Assembly (NCBI GenBank): GCA_903821995.1 | Contig: CAIJNI010000040.1 | Span: forward strand, 62,001 to 126,000 | Length of the DNA stretch: 64,000 nucleotides | Source: an uncultured beta proteobacterium | GTDB lineage: Bacteria > Pseudomonadota > Gammaproteobacteria > Burkholderiales > Burkholderiaceae | Direction of reading: 5' to 3' | In this document: piece by piece, positions 50,494 to 60,353 of the stretch | Layout of the letters: each line of letters starts with the position of its first letter | Numbering within the stretch: the first letter of the stretch is position 1 | Made by a program: the position numbers and the translations under genes | The notes under the pieces: model-generated | The model's database searches: none | The model's input: the letters and a program-made list of their open reading frames with translations, nothing else | What the model was told of the DNA's origin: nothing

Positions 50494-51750
50494 ATGAACT
50501 TTAAACCTAATATTCTTCAATCTTGGGAAGGGTACACTCAAAAGCTGTTAATTAAGGATATTTTTGCTGGAATTACAGTGGGAGTAGTTGCGCTTCCTCT
50601 TTCTATGGCCTTTGCAATAGCTAGTGGCTTAAAGCCCGAGGTCGGAATTTATACAGCAATCATTGCGGGTTTTTTAATTTCGATATTTGGTGGCTGTAGA
50701 GTCCAAATTGGAGGACCAGCGGGTGCTTTTATTATTATTATTTATGGTATTTTGCATGATTATGGGTTGGCTAATTTACTGATAGCAACGGGTCTTTCAG
50801 GTTTGATTTTGGTTTTAATGGGGCTATTAAAGTTAGGGAACTTGATTAAACATATCCCTCAAACTGTAATTTACGGCTTTACTAATGGCATAGCAATCCT
50901 GATTGGACTGAGTCAAATAAAGGATTTTTTAGGATTAACCAACGAACTACCAGCTGATTTTTTTGGAATGGTTCGTGAAATTATTATCCACCTACCAGAC
51001 TTCAAACCTTTGGCTTTAGGAACATCTTTGATATGTTTATTGTTCTTAATTTCATGGCGCAAAATTAGAAGACACATAGGCTTTGTGGGAGGAGTGCCAG
51101 AAACTTTCCTAGTACTTTTTTTTGCGACTGTTACTGCAAAACTTTGGGATCTACCCTTAGAAACCATTGGAAGTCGTTTTGGAGGCATTCCAGATCACTT
51201 GCCATCTTGGACCATCCCTCAGTTTGATTCAGTAAATATTCTACATTTATTAACTCCCATTTTAACTTTAGCCATTTTGGGAGCAATTGAGTCTTTATTG
51301 TGCGCCAAAGTTGCAGACGAAATAACAAATACATCACATGATTCAAATCAAGAGCTATTAGCGCAAGGTTTAACGAACTTTTTACTTCCTTTTTTTGGGG
51401 GGATGCCAGCTACCGGAACGATTGCCAGAACGGTAACGAGTATTCATAGTGGGGGATCATCACCAATCGCAGGCATTGTGCATTCATTGACTTTGGTTTT
51501 GATTGTATGTTTTGCGAGCCAGCTTGCACAATTTATTCCGCTCGCATGCTTAGCTGCAATCTTAATTTATGTAGCCATTAACATGGGGGACTGGGATAAA
51601 TTACTCAAGCCAACCCAATTTAAAGTTTCAGAGCGTATTTCAATTTATAGTGTCTTTGGATTAACAGTCGTATTTAACCTCGCTGTAGGTATCTTAGTAG
51701 GAATTATTTGGTCACTGATCACCAATTGGCATGGGAAAAAAAGGCAATAA
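50494..51750 (+). CDS. SulP family anion transporter, no STAS domain
   Basis: 'DIFAGITVGVVALPLSMAFAIASGLKPEVGIYTAIIAGFLISIFGGCRVQIGGPAGAFIIII'; 418 aa, ends shortly after the last TM. Confidence 0.9.
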   Translation: MNFKPNILQSWEGYTQKLLIKDIFAGITVGVVALPLSMAFAIASGLKPEVGIYTAIIAGFLISIFGGCRVQIGGPAGAFIIIIYGILHDYGLANLLIATGLSGLILVLMGLLKLGNLIKHIPQTVIYGFTNGIAILIGLSQIKDFLGLTNELPADFFGMVREIIIHLPDFKPLALGTSLICLLFLISWRKIRRHIGFVGGVPETFLVLFFATVTAKLWDLPLETIGSRFGGIPDHLPSWTIPQFDSVNILHLLTPILTLAILGAIESLLCAKVADEITNTSHDSNQELLAQGLTNFLLPFFGGMPATGTIARTVTSIHSGGSSPIAGIVHSLTLVLIVCFASQLAQFIPLACLAAILIYVAINMGDWDKLLKPTQFKVSERISIYSVFGLTVVFNLAVGILVGIIWSLITNWHGKKRQ

Positions 51751-51870
51751 GTTGCACTTCTTGGCAAAGCTTCCTATCCTTATATTATAGTAGTATCTAC
51801 GCATATCAAAATGCTGGGTAGATATTCAATTAGCTAAATAAATAAAAATATAAACAATGGAGAACATAGC

Positions 51871-52293
51871 ATGAGTACAAATACAAAGATTAATGAGAAT
51901 CCTGTGGCAAGAACACCTGGAGCAAAAAGAGCTAGTCCTGGAGAATTTTTCTTTGACCTAAATAGCGTTAATCAAATTTCAGGTGGGCCCGATTATTCGC
52001 CAGTATTTGGAGGTTGCGTCGAAGGAGATCGAATGATCGTTGCAGTGATGAGGGCGCCCGCTGGGAAGTCTGCAGATTTACATAGTCACGCTAACGAACA
52101 ATGGATATACATATTAGAGGGGCATATAGAATTTTTTATAGAAAACCAGAAAAAGCTAGTTGGCCCCGGTGGCTTAATATATATACCAGCTGATAAACTG
52201 CATAAAGCGGCTGCAACTCAGGATGCAGATTGTGTATTTTTCACATGTAAAGATGCTGCCAGTGGTTTGCATGGGACTAAGCACATATCCTAA
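51871..52293 (+). CDS. Cupin domain protein
   Basis: 'SADLHSHANEQWIYILEGHIEFFIENQKKLVGPGGLIYIPADKLHKA'. Confidence 0.85.
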   Translation: MSTNTKINENPVARTPGAKRASPGEFFFDLNSVNQISGGPDYSPVFGGCVEGDRMIVAVMRAPAGKSADLHSHANEQWIYILEGHIEFFIENQKKLVGPGGLIYIPADKLHKAAATQDADCVFFTCKDAASGLHGTKHIS

Positions 52294-52432
52294 TCTTTTA
52301 AACTGACAAACTTGTGAAATCCGTATTATTTCTTGAGCTCTAGAAATAAAGTAAACTGATCGAATAATTTAAAAATAAGACCTATCCTTTCAATTGGCAA
52401 GGATAGGTTTCCTAGTTCCTTTTGGAGGCCGC

Positions 52433-53404
52433 ATGAAATACTTTGTTCGCATATTATTTGCTTTATTTCTCTCTCAAGTCTTTCTGAGTAATGCTCAAGA
52501 TAGTAATTATCCAAGTCGTCCTATTACATGGATCATCCCAATGGGAGCTGGAGGCACGTCAGACGTATTTGCTAGAACACTTCAGCCATTTATGACTAAG
52601 CTCCTAGGTCAGCCTATGATAATAGATAATAGACCAGGAGCAAATGGTGTTTTAGGTGAAGAGCTTGTAATGCACGCAAAGCCAGATGGTTACACCCTGG
52701 TCTTTTCTTCAGCATCTGTTGCGGCAAATCCCTATTTAAGAAAAATTAATTATGATCCAAGAAAATTTGTACCTGTTATCCATCTAGGTAATGTTTACAT
52801 CATCATGCTTGCAAATAACGATTTGAAAGCAAATAGTTTAAAAGAGTTTGTTGCAATGGCTAGATCAAATCCACCTGAAGCTTTTAACTATTCTTCATGG
52901 GGAATCGGTGGTATGGGGCATTTGGCTGGTGAACTGTTTAATCTTGAGGCAAAAATTAAACTCTTCCATATTCCGTATAAAACTTCTCCTGATGCCTTAA
53001 CTGCAGCAGCCTCAGGTCAAACTCAAATTTCTTATATCACCACTTCCTTAGCAATTCCACAAATTAAAGGTTCAAGGGTAAAGGCTTTGGCGGTAATTGC
53101 TCCAAATCGCTTAGCTGATGCTCCCGAAATCCCTACAATGGCAGAACTTGGTTATCCCGGAATGAAGGTGGATACTTGGTTTGGCGTATTTTTGCCACCT
53201 AGTGCTCCAAAAGTTTATGTTGATCGATTAAATGCGGCATTTCAGGCTGCACTAAAAGACCCGGAAACTTTAGCTAAGTTAGAAAAACAAGGTATTTATC
53301 CCAAGGGAGGATCCCCAGAAGATTTTGCAGAATATTTTTCTAGTGAGCAAAGAAAATTCGAGAGAATAGTTAGAGAATCTAAAATTGAGCAAGGAAGTAA
53401 TTAA
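52433..53404 (+). CDS. Bug/TctC family tripartite tricarboxylate transporter substrate-binding protein
   Basis: Signal peptide then 'YPSRPITWIIPMGAGGTSDVFARTLQPFMTKLLGQPMIIDNRPGANG'; RBS ggagg before ATG 52433. Confidence 0.9.
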   Translation: MKYFVRILFALFLSQVFLSNAQDSNYPSRPITWIIPMGAGGTSDVFARTLQPFMTKLLGQPMIIDNRPGANGVLGEELVMHAKPDGYTLVFSSASVAANPYLRKINYDPRKFVPVIHLGNVYIIMLANNDLKANSLKEFVAMARSNPPEAFNYSSWGIGGMGHLAGELFNLEAKIKLFHIPYKTSPDALTAAASGQTQISYITTSLAIPQIKGSRVKALAVIAPNRLADAPEIPTMAELGYPGMKVDTWFGVFLPPSAPKVYVDRLNAAFQAALKDPETLAKLEKQGIYPKGGSPEDFAEYFSSEQRKFERIVRESKIEQGSN

Positions 53405-53419
53405 AAACTTACTTCCTTT

Positions 53420-54310
53420 TTAATCTCGCTTAACGCCGGCAAGTTTCTCCATTAAGGCGCAAACTGATGCTGAGTCTTTTTGCCCTAAACCTTGATTCAA
53501 GGTGGCGTAATACAGTTGATGTGTAACATCAAATAATGGCGTTGGGCATTTGAGGTCAGCTGCAAATTTTGAAATGATTGATAAATCCTTCATGAAAGTA
53601 TCGACTGTAGCAGTGACTTTGTCGTAGTCATTGTTCACCATTAAAGGGCCTCGCATTTGAAACATTTTTGATGCTCCAGCACTGTCCTTAAGCACTTCAT
53701 ACACATCGCTTAAATTAATTCCTGCTTTACCTGCTAACGCAAACACTTCTGCAGCCGCTGCATTATGAATCCCAACGAGAACATTAGCCAAGAATTTCAT
53801 TTTTGAGCCATTCCCAAAATCCCCAAGGAAAAATTGAGACTTAGACATTCCTGGAAAAATATCTTTCACAACGTCATAGGAAGATTGTTCTCCACTAGCA
53901 AAAACGATTAAATCTTTTAATATAGCTTGCGCTCCAGTTCCGCTGACAGGGCAATCTAACATTTTCTTTCCTGCTTTTGATAATGCTGTTTCCAGTTCGA
54001 TCTTTAGGCTGAGTGGCATAGTGCTAATTTCAATAATAATTTGGCTACCCTTTACAGAACAAACTCCATTAAGTCCTTGAATCACGTCAGCTAAAGCTTT
54101 TTCAGTTGGCAATGAGGTAAAAATGACATTAACCTGTTCGCAAACGTCTTGTATAGAGGTTGCAATTGATCCGCCATTCGCTTGGTGGCGATCGGTAGCG
54201 GATGCGGAAATATCAAATCCAAGGACATCAAATCCCGCATCTAAAAGATTTTTTGAGATAGCTCCGCCCATAATCCCAAGGCCTATAAAACCAATTTTAT
54301 TTTTTTGCAT
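53420..54310 (-). CDS. NAD(P)-dependent oxidoreductase, 3-hydroxyisobutyrate dehydrogenase family
   Basis: 'IGFIGLGIMGGAISKNLLDAG', 'DCPVSGTGAQA', 'GNGSKMKFLANVLVG'. Confidence 0.88.
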   Translation of the reverse strand: MQKNKIGFIGLGIMGGAISKNLLDAGFDVLGFDISASATDRHQANGGSIATSIQDVCEQVNVIFTSLPTEKALADVIQGLNGVCSVKGSQIIIEISTMPLSLKIELETALSKAGKKMLDCPVSGTGAQAILKDLIVFASGEQSSYDVVKDIFPGMSKSQFFLGDFGNGSKMKFLANVLVGIHNAAAAEVFALAGKAGINLSDVYEVLKDSAGASKMFQMRGPLMVNNDYDKVTATVDTFMKDLSIISKFAADLKCPTPLFDVTHQLYYATLNQGLGQKDSASVCALMEKLAGVKRD

Positions 54311-54344
54311 AAGATTTCTTTTCTAAAGGTAAGGTGGTTGAGAT

Positions 54345-55541
54345 TCAGCAGGCTGAGAGTTTAGGAGTCTTCTCAACAGCAAGCCCAAATATTGGGCGTA
54401 AATACACCCCCAAAGTACTTCCTAAAAATGCGCAGAGTAGCCATAGCCAACCATGAACGCTTCCAGAAATAATGCCACTAAAGTATGCTCCAATATTGCA
54501 ACCATAGGATAGTCGAGCACCAAAGCCAAGAAGTAAGCCGCCAATGACTGCAGTGATAATTGCTTGCCTAGGGATTGTCCAGAAAGGAGCAAACTTACCT
54601 GCAGCACTCGCCGCTACAACAGCTCCAAGCATAATTCCAAAATCCATCATCGAAGTAATATCGTGAGTTAACGGGGCTGTAATGACTTTCGGGTTCTTTG
54701 CAAAATAAGCCCATTGAGTTACATCAACTCCAGTGGCATATAAAATTTTAGAGCCCCACAAAGCGAATGCTGAGGTTACACCCCAAGGTTTTCCTGCTAG
54801 GGCGAGAGTGGCAAAGTTTAATACTACTAGGGCGATAGCTCCCCAGACGATTGGCCAAGGCCCATGAATAATTGATGATGAGTTGTTTTCAATACGACCT
54901 ATTGGCTCTAACTTTCCGTGGCGGCGTTTTTCAAAATAGGCAGTAACACCAGCAATCAGCCCAAAAAATAATAAATTACTAAGAAGAGCTGGGAATAATC
55001 CCCAATGACTAATCATAGAATAAGGAGAAAAGCCCGGTAGATTAGACCACCAAGTAAAAGTGTAAGCACCGATGACTGAGCCGACTATGAAAAATACGAG
55101 GGTAATAATCATGCGGGTATTCCCACCGCCAACTGCGAATAAAGTGCCTGAGGCGCATCCCCCGCCTAATTGCATACCCACTCCAAAAAGAAAGGCTCCA
55201 ATAACCACTGACATGCTTACGGGGGAGACATTTCCAGTAACAGATTGACCCATTAGACTCCCCTCACTTATAAAAGGGAAGAATAAAATCACCCCTATGG
55301 CAAGCATGACCATTTGTGCGCGAAGTCCTGCAGAACGTTGATCTGCAACAAAAACACGCCAAGCTTGGGTAAAGCCAAAGGATGCGAAGTATAGAGAAAT
55401 ACCGAGTAAGCCGCCCACAACCCACAATGCACCCTGCTTTGGGCTTACCGTTTGAGTCAGGAAGAATGCGCCTAAAAGAAGTGCCGCGAGAGCTATGATT
55501 AATGGTTTACGATTAATATTAATTTGCGTATGGGTTGTCAT
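54345..55541 (-). CDS. YeeE/YedE family transporter (thiosulfate-uptake-like)
   Basis: 'GVGMQLGGGCASGTLFAVGGGNTRM' and 'GFGARLSYGCNIGAYFSGI' repeats with conserved Cys. Confidence 0.88.
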   Translation of the reverse strand: MTTHTQININRKPLIIALAALLLGAFFLTQTVSPKQGALWVVGGLLGISLYFASFGFTQAWRVFVADQRSAGLRAQMVMLAIGVILFFPFISEGSLMGQSVTGNVSPVSMSVVIGAFLFGVGMQLGGGCASGTLFAVGGGNTRMIITLVFFIVGSVIGAYTFTWWSNLPGFSPYSMISHWGLFPALLSNLLFFGLIAGVTAYFEKRRHGKLEPIGRIENNSSSIIHGPWPIVWGAIALVVLNFATLALAGKPWGVTSAFALWGSKILYATGVDVTQWAYFAKNPKVITAPLTHDITSMMDFGIMLGAVVAASAAGKFAPFWTIPRQAIITAVIGGLLLGFGARLSYGCNIGAYFSGIISGSVHGWLWLLCAFLGSTLGVYLRPIFGLAVEKTPKLSAC

Positions 55542-55666
55542 TATTTTTCTTAGAAGTTATATAGTGATCATTATTGGCAAAAGATTGTATTTGTTCCATT
55601 TTATCTTCTTTTAGAGGGTACTAGAGTTAATTTGGATTAAGCATAAAAGATATAGAGGAGACTCCA

Positions 55667-56446
55667 ATGGAGTTGAACACGGCAAGGCAAGAATTACCGA
55701 AGAATAAAACTATTTTAATTACCGGCTCTAGCCGCGGAATTGGGGCCGCAACGGCAAAGCTATTATCTAGTAATGGTTACTCAGTGTGCATCAATTACAA
55801 CACAAATGAAAGCGCTGCGTATGAGTTGCTTGGAGAAATAACTGCTTGTCATGGCCAAGCCATTGTGGTTCAAGCAGATATCTCAAAAGAAAAAGATGTG
55901 ATTCGATTATTTGAAGAGACAGAAAGATCTTTTGGTTATATAGATGGGCTAGTTAATAATGCTGGGATCATATCTTTGCAGTCGACATTAGAGCATATGG
56001 ACTTTGAAAGAATCCAGCGAATTTTTTCTATCAATACCATAGGCGCTATGATTTGCGCGCGCGAAGCTGTAAAGCGGATGCAAACCAAAAATGGTGGTCG
56101 GGGGGGAGTTATCGTCAATGTCTCGACGGCATTAGCCAAATCGGGCGCACCTAATCTCTACTTGGATTATGCTGCGTCTAAGGGAGCTATAGAAACCTTT
56201 ACGATTGGATTGGCGAGGGAAACAGCAGATCAAGGTATTAGGGTAAATGTTATCAGGCCAGGTATGATTGATACTGAAATTCATCTAAGCAGTGGTGATC
56301 CAAATCGCGTTCAAAAGGCTGCGACTTATGCTCCAATGAAGCGGGTAGGACAAGCTATTGAGGTCGCTAAGGCAATCAGTTGGTTAATATCTGATGAATC
56401 AAGTTACACAACTGGTGCAGTAGTTGATGTATCCGGGGGCGTGTAA
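55667..56446 (+). CDS. SDR family oxidoreductase
   Basis: 'ILITGSSRGIGAATAKLL', 'VNNAG', 'YLDYAASKGA' catalytic YxxxK-type motif. Confidence 0.9.
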   Translation: MELNTARQELPKNKTILITGSSRGIGAATAKLLSSNGYSVCINYNTNESAAYELLGEITACHGQAIVVQADISKEKDVIRLFEETERSFGYIDGLVNNAGIISLQSTLEHMDFERIQRIFSINTIGAMICAREAVKRMQTKNGGRGGVIVNVSTALAKSGAPNLYLDYAASKGAIETFTIGLARETADQGIRVNVIRPGMIDTEIHLSSGDPNRVQKAATYAPMKRVGQAIEVAKAISWLISDESSYTTGAVVDVSGGV

Positions 56447-56494
56447 TAAGTTCTTTACCTTGCCTTAAGGTTAGGATGAACATATTCCATATTC

Positions 56495-57127
56495 ATGAAA
56501 GAAATCATGTTAACTATTCAAGTGATATCGATCTCCATAGGCAAGATAGAAGACATCCTCTTGCCGAAGAATGATTCGTCAAAGCCTGTTAAGTCAGGCA
56601 TTAACAAATCATCTATTAGCCACTTAAACAATAGAGCTGTTGTTAATATAAAGTTAAATGGTATTAATGGAGATCAACAAGCTGATTTAACAGTTCATGG
56701 TGGTGTTCGAAAAGCAGTCTATGTTTACCCTCATGAGCATTACTCTTTTTGGAATCAATTATTACGACGAGAAATTAAAAAAAGTGAGCCACTTAACTTT
56801 GGAGCTTTGGGTGAGAACTTAACGGTTCAAGGGGTGACTGAAGAAGATGTTTTTGTAGGAGACCGGTGGGAGGTGGGTTCGGCTGTTTTTGAAGTGACAG
56901 AACTCAGAGAACCTTGCTTTAAATTTAATATAAAGATGGAATATAAGGGCGCCGCAAAAGCCATGGTTCAATCTAAATTTTCTGGATGGTACTTAAGTGT
57001 TGTTAAAGAAGGTGCGATAAGAGCAGGAGATCATATTCTAGTAATTGCAGGTAAACGTGAGACCTCAATTGCCGATCAAAATGCAAATTTACTCCAAATA
57101 AAAAACCAAAAGAATTTAGATTTCTAA
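56495..57127 (+). CDS. MOSC domain protein, YiiM-like
   Basis: 'GDQQADLTVHGGVRKAVYVYPHEHYSFW', 'FGALGENLTVQGVTEEDVFVGDRWEVGSAVFEVTELREPC'. Confidence 0.85.
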   Translation: MKEIMLTIQVISISIGKIEDILLPKNDSSKPVKSGINKSSISHLNNRAVVNIKLNGINGDQQADLTVHGGVRKAVYVYPHEHYSFWNQLLRREIKKSEPLNFGALGENLTVQGVTEEDVFVGDRWEVGSAVFEVTELREPCFKFNIKMEYKGAAKAMVQSKFSGWYLSVVKEGAIRAGDHILVIAGKRETSIADQNANLLQIKNQKNLDF

Positions 57128-57192
57128 CCGTCTTCTCTACCCAAATTAGCCGTCAAGTCGGCGTTGAGATGTACTTATAGCCATTTCTTATT

Positions 57193-57211
57193 ACTAATGA
57201 TAACGATTCTC
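57193..57211. promoter_or_regulatory. Fur box-like site upstream of feoAB
   Basis: actaatgataacgattctc matches 14 of 19 positions of GATAATGATAATCATTATC, 36 bp before feoA. Confidence 0.6.
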
Positions 57212-57244
57212 GTTTATAATAATTCTATTTGAGTCTTTCTAATT

Positions 57245-57478
57245 ATGAATCTTAATGATTTACCGGTCGGGCAGGCTCAAAGAGTAAAGTCTATTGGTCA
57301 ATTAGTAGATTATCCTGAGCTAACGAGTCAACTCGAAGACATTGGGTTTATACCGGGTGAACAAGTCATTATTTTGAGAAAAAATTCGTTTGGCGGTGAT
57401 CCAATCATTGTGCGTATTGGATTATCAACCTTTGCCATTCGGAAAAAAGAAGCCTCATTAATTGAAGTTGGCATATAA
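57245..57478 (+). CDS. feoA: Ferrous iron transport protein A
   Basis: 'LNDLPVGQAQRVKSI...LEDIGFIPGEQVIILRKNSFGGDPIIVRIGLSTFAIRKKEA'. Confidence 0.92.
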   Translation: MNLNDLPVGQAQRVKSIGQLVDYPELTSQLEDIGFIPGEQVIILRKNSFGGDPIIVRIGLSTFAIRKKEASLIEVGI

Positions 57479-57483
57479 ATCTT

Positions 57484-59388
57484 ATGACAGAAAACCAAGT
57501 TCATTTTTTCCCAAAAGATCCGTTGGTTGCTTTAGTAGGCAATCCTAATTGTGGCAAGACTTCCTTGTTCAACCTCTTAACTGGTGGAAAGCAAAAGGTT
57601 GCTAATTATGCTGGGGTTACTGTAGAGCGAAAAGAGGGACGCTGTGTTGTATCGTCTTCAAGAACACTTCGAGTTTTAGATCTACCGGGAGTTTATAGTT
57701 TATACCCAAGATCCATAGATGAAAGGGTTACCTGTGATGTACTGGCGGGAAAAGCTTCTGGAGAAAAAGTACCAGACCTTGTTATATGCGTCCTGGATGC
57801 AACTAATTTACGAAGGAACTTAAGACTTGCCTTGGCGGTTAAAAGACTTGGCTTACCTTGTATTATTGCGCTGAATATGGTCGACGTTGCTGTTAAGCGT
57901 GGCATTGAAATTAATGTTGAAGAACTATCTCAAGAATTAGAAATGCCTGTTGTGTCAACGGTGGGTATTAAAAACTTAGGTGATCAGGCTCTTCGAAAAT
58001 ATCTAATTGAAATAGATTGGAGTAAAAAAGGGTTAAGTGAAATAGCCCCAGAAAGCCCAAGTGGTCTCCAAAGCTTTGCTCAAATAGATAACCAAATTGT
58101 TCAAGGGATACTAAGGCGCCTTGGGTTAGATAAGATCGTGCCAGACCCTGTTAGTGATAGGATCGATGATTTCTTGCTTCACCCTGTTTATGGTCTAATT
58201 ATCTTGGCCTTGCTACTGTTTTTTATATTCCAAGCAGTCTTTACTTGGGCCGTATGGCCAATGGATATGATTAAACTGGCAACAGATTGGTGTAGTCAAG
58301 GAGTGACTTTAATCTTTCCAGATAATTGGGTTAGAAGTTTATTGGTCAATGGCCTCATCGCAGGAATGGGTGGCGTCATCGTTTTTCTTCCGCAAATTCT
58401 AATTTTGTTTTTCTTTATTCTTATTTTAGAGGAATCTGGTTACCTTCCTCGCGCTGCTTTTTTATTAGATCGCTTAATGGGTGCAGTAGGTTTATCGGGG
58501 CGATCGTTTATTCCTCTTCTCTCAAGCTTTGCATGTGCAATTCCTGGCATCATGGCAACCAGAACTATTACAAACACGCGTGACAGAATAGTTACGATAC
58601 TTATCGCTCCCTTGATGACATGTTCTGCAAGATTGCCTGTATATGCATTACTGATAGCTGCGTTTATCCCAGAAAAAAAACTTACTTTAGGCATTCAGTT
58701 ACAAGGTCTAGTGTTATTTGCTCTTTATTTAATGGGAATTGTTGGGGCAATGCTTGTTGCCTGGGTGCTTAAAAAACTAACAAGTACTCAGAGTAATTTT
58801 CAACCACTCATGATGGAATTGCCAACTTACCATATGCCGAGAGTTCGAAATATTTTGATTGGGTTGTGGCAAAGAACCTTAATATTTTTAGGACGCGTAG
58901 GCGGCACAATTATGTTCTTGACGGTTGCATTATGGTTTTTAGCGAGTTTTCCATCTGCACCAGAAAATGCGCAGTTACCGGCGATAGAGTATAGCTTTGC
59001 AGGAATGCTTGGAAAATATCTCACGACAATATTTGCACCGATTGGATTTAATTGGGAAATTAGCATTGCTTTAATTCCAGGTATGGCGGCTCGTGAAGTT
59101 ATTGTGAGCTCTTTAGGGACTGTGTATGCAATAGCTGGTCAACAAGCAGACACTGCACAGGCGTTATTGCCAGTCATATCCCATAGTTGGAGTCTTGCCA
59201 CTGCACTATCACTATTAGCTTGGTTTGTTTTTGCCCCACAATGTTTATCAACGATAGCTACTGTAAAGCGAGAAACAGGCGGCATTAAAATACCAGCAAT
59301 CATGCTGACCTATTTATTTGTTCTAGCGTATGTTGCATCGTTTATCACTTACCAAGTTTCACTCAGTCTAGGTTGGGGATCTATTTAG
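57484..59388 (+). CDS. feoB: Ferrous iron transport protein B
   Basis: 'VALVGNPNCGKTSLFNLLTG' G1, 'VLDLPGVYSL', 'LSSFACAIPGIMATRTI'. Confidence 0.95.
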   Translation: MTENQVHFFPKDPLVALVGNPNCGKTSLFNLLTGGKQKVANYAGVTVERKEGRCVVSSSRTLRVLDLPGVYSLYPRSIDERVTCDVLAGKASGEKVPDLVICVLDATNLRRNLRLALAVKRLGLPCIIALNMVDVAVKRGIEINVEELSQELEMPVVSTVGIKNLGDQALRKYLIEIDWSKKGLSEIAPESPSGLQSFAQIDNQIVQGILRRLGLDKIVPDPVSDRIDDFLLHPVYGLIILALLLFFIFQAVFTWAVWPMDMIKLATDWCSQGVTLIFPDNWVRSLLVNGLIAGMGGVIVFLPQILILFFFILILEESGYLPRAAFLLDRLMGAVGLSGRSFIPLLSSFACAIPGIMATRTITNTRDRIVTILIAPLMTCSARLPVYALLIAAFIPEKKLTLGIQLQGLVLFALYLMGIVGAMLVAWVLKKLTSTQSNFQPLMMELPTYHMPRVRNILIGLWQRTLIFLGRVGGTIMFLTVALWFLASFPSAPENAQLPAIEYSFAGMLGKYLTTIFAPIGFNWEISIALIPGMAAREVIVSSLGTVYAIAGQQADTAQALLPVISHSWSLATALSLLAWFVFAPQCLSTIATVKRETGGIKIPAIMLTYLFVLAYVASFITYQVSLSLGWGSI

Positions 59389-60234
59389 TTAACCTTGACT
59401 CATAGGGTTTTCGGGATTGCTACACCACTCACTCCAACTCCCAGCATATAACTTAGAATTTCTTATACCAGCAAGTTCCATCGCAAATAAGTTGTTGCAG
59501 GCGGTAACTCCAGACCCACATTGATGAATGACTTTGTTATTGGAAATACCAAGTTTCGAAAAGTCATTCATGAGCTCAGTTGGCCTTTTAAAAGTACCAT
59601 CCGAGTTAAGATTTTCTTTATAAGGGCGGTTACTGGCATTAGGAATATGTCCAGCAACAGGGTCAAGCGGCTCTACTTCTCCTTTAAATCTTTCAGGAGC
59701 GCGTGCGTCAAGTACAAGATAGTCCTTACTTGCTAGATTTTCTTTAACACTTGTCATCAGCTTTAGGTCATTAAAGTTATTCGGAATATCTTCAAGAGAT
59801 AGGAGCTTAGACGATTTAGCTGAGTGAGCAGCTAGTTCTATTGGCAAATCTAAACTGCACCATGCTTTAAATCCTCCGTCAAGGAGTTGGAGATTTTTAA
59901 ATCCAGATTTATTAAGCATCCACCAAAGACGAGCAGAAAATGTTGATTCGTTTTGATCGTACATGATCACGAGACTGTCTTTATTGAGTCCCCAAGAATT
60001 TAAGGTGCTTAGCCAATCATTCATTTGAGGTAGAGGATGGCGGCCATTATTCCCTGTTTTTTTACCCGATAAGTCTGTATCTAGGTTTGCAAATATTGCT
60101 CGAGGGATATGACCTTTTAAATACTCTTGGTACCCCCAATTGGTATTGACAAGGTCATGTCTACAATCAAAAATAATCAATTGATTGGGATTTGAATCAA
60201 TTATTTCTTTTAATTTGTCGGCTTGGATTAACAT
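59389..60234 (-). CDS. Sulfurtransferase, 3-mercaptopyruvate sulfurtransferase-like (two rhodanese domains)
   Basis: 'VLDARAPERFKGEVEPLDPVAGHIPNASNRPY', active site 'HQCGSGVTACNN' (CGSGVTA). Confidence 0.9.
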   Translation of the reverse strand: MLIQADKLKEIIDSNPNQLIIFDCRHDLVNTNWGYQEYLKGHIPRAIFANLDTDLSGKKTGNNGRHPLPQMNDWLSTLNSWGLNKDSLVIMYDQNESTFSARLWWMLNKSGFKNLQLLDGGFKAWCSLDLPIELAAHSAKSSKLLSLEDIPNNFNDLKLMTSVKENLASKDYLVLDARAPERFKGEVEPLDPVAGHIPNASNRPYKENLNSDGTFKRPTELMNDFSKLGISNNKVIHQCGSGVTACNNLFAMELAGIRNSKLYAGSWSEWCSNPENPMSQG

Positions 60235-60353
60235 TGAGTATCCCTTATTAAATTGCTGATGCTATTGATGTATGTAAAAAGATATATCTAAACCACTAAT
60301 AAAGTCAGATAGGTAAAATCAATTATAAATATGAAAATCATTAGAAAGTAATT

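Noticed and set aside
47612-57127. Possible genomic island or mobile element
   Set aside because: No integrase, transposase, flanking repeats or tRNA duplication seen beside the tRNA-Met gene; genes are chromosomal-type metabolism and transport
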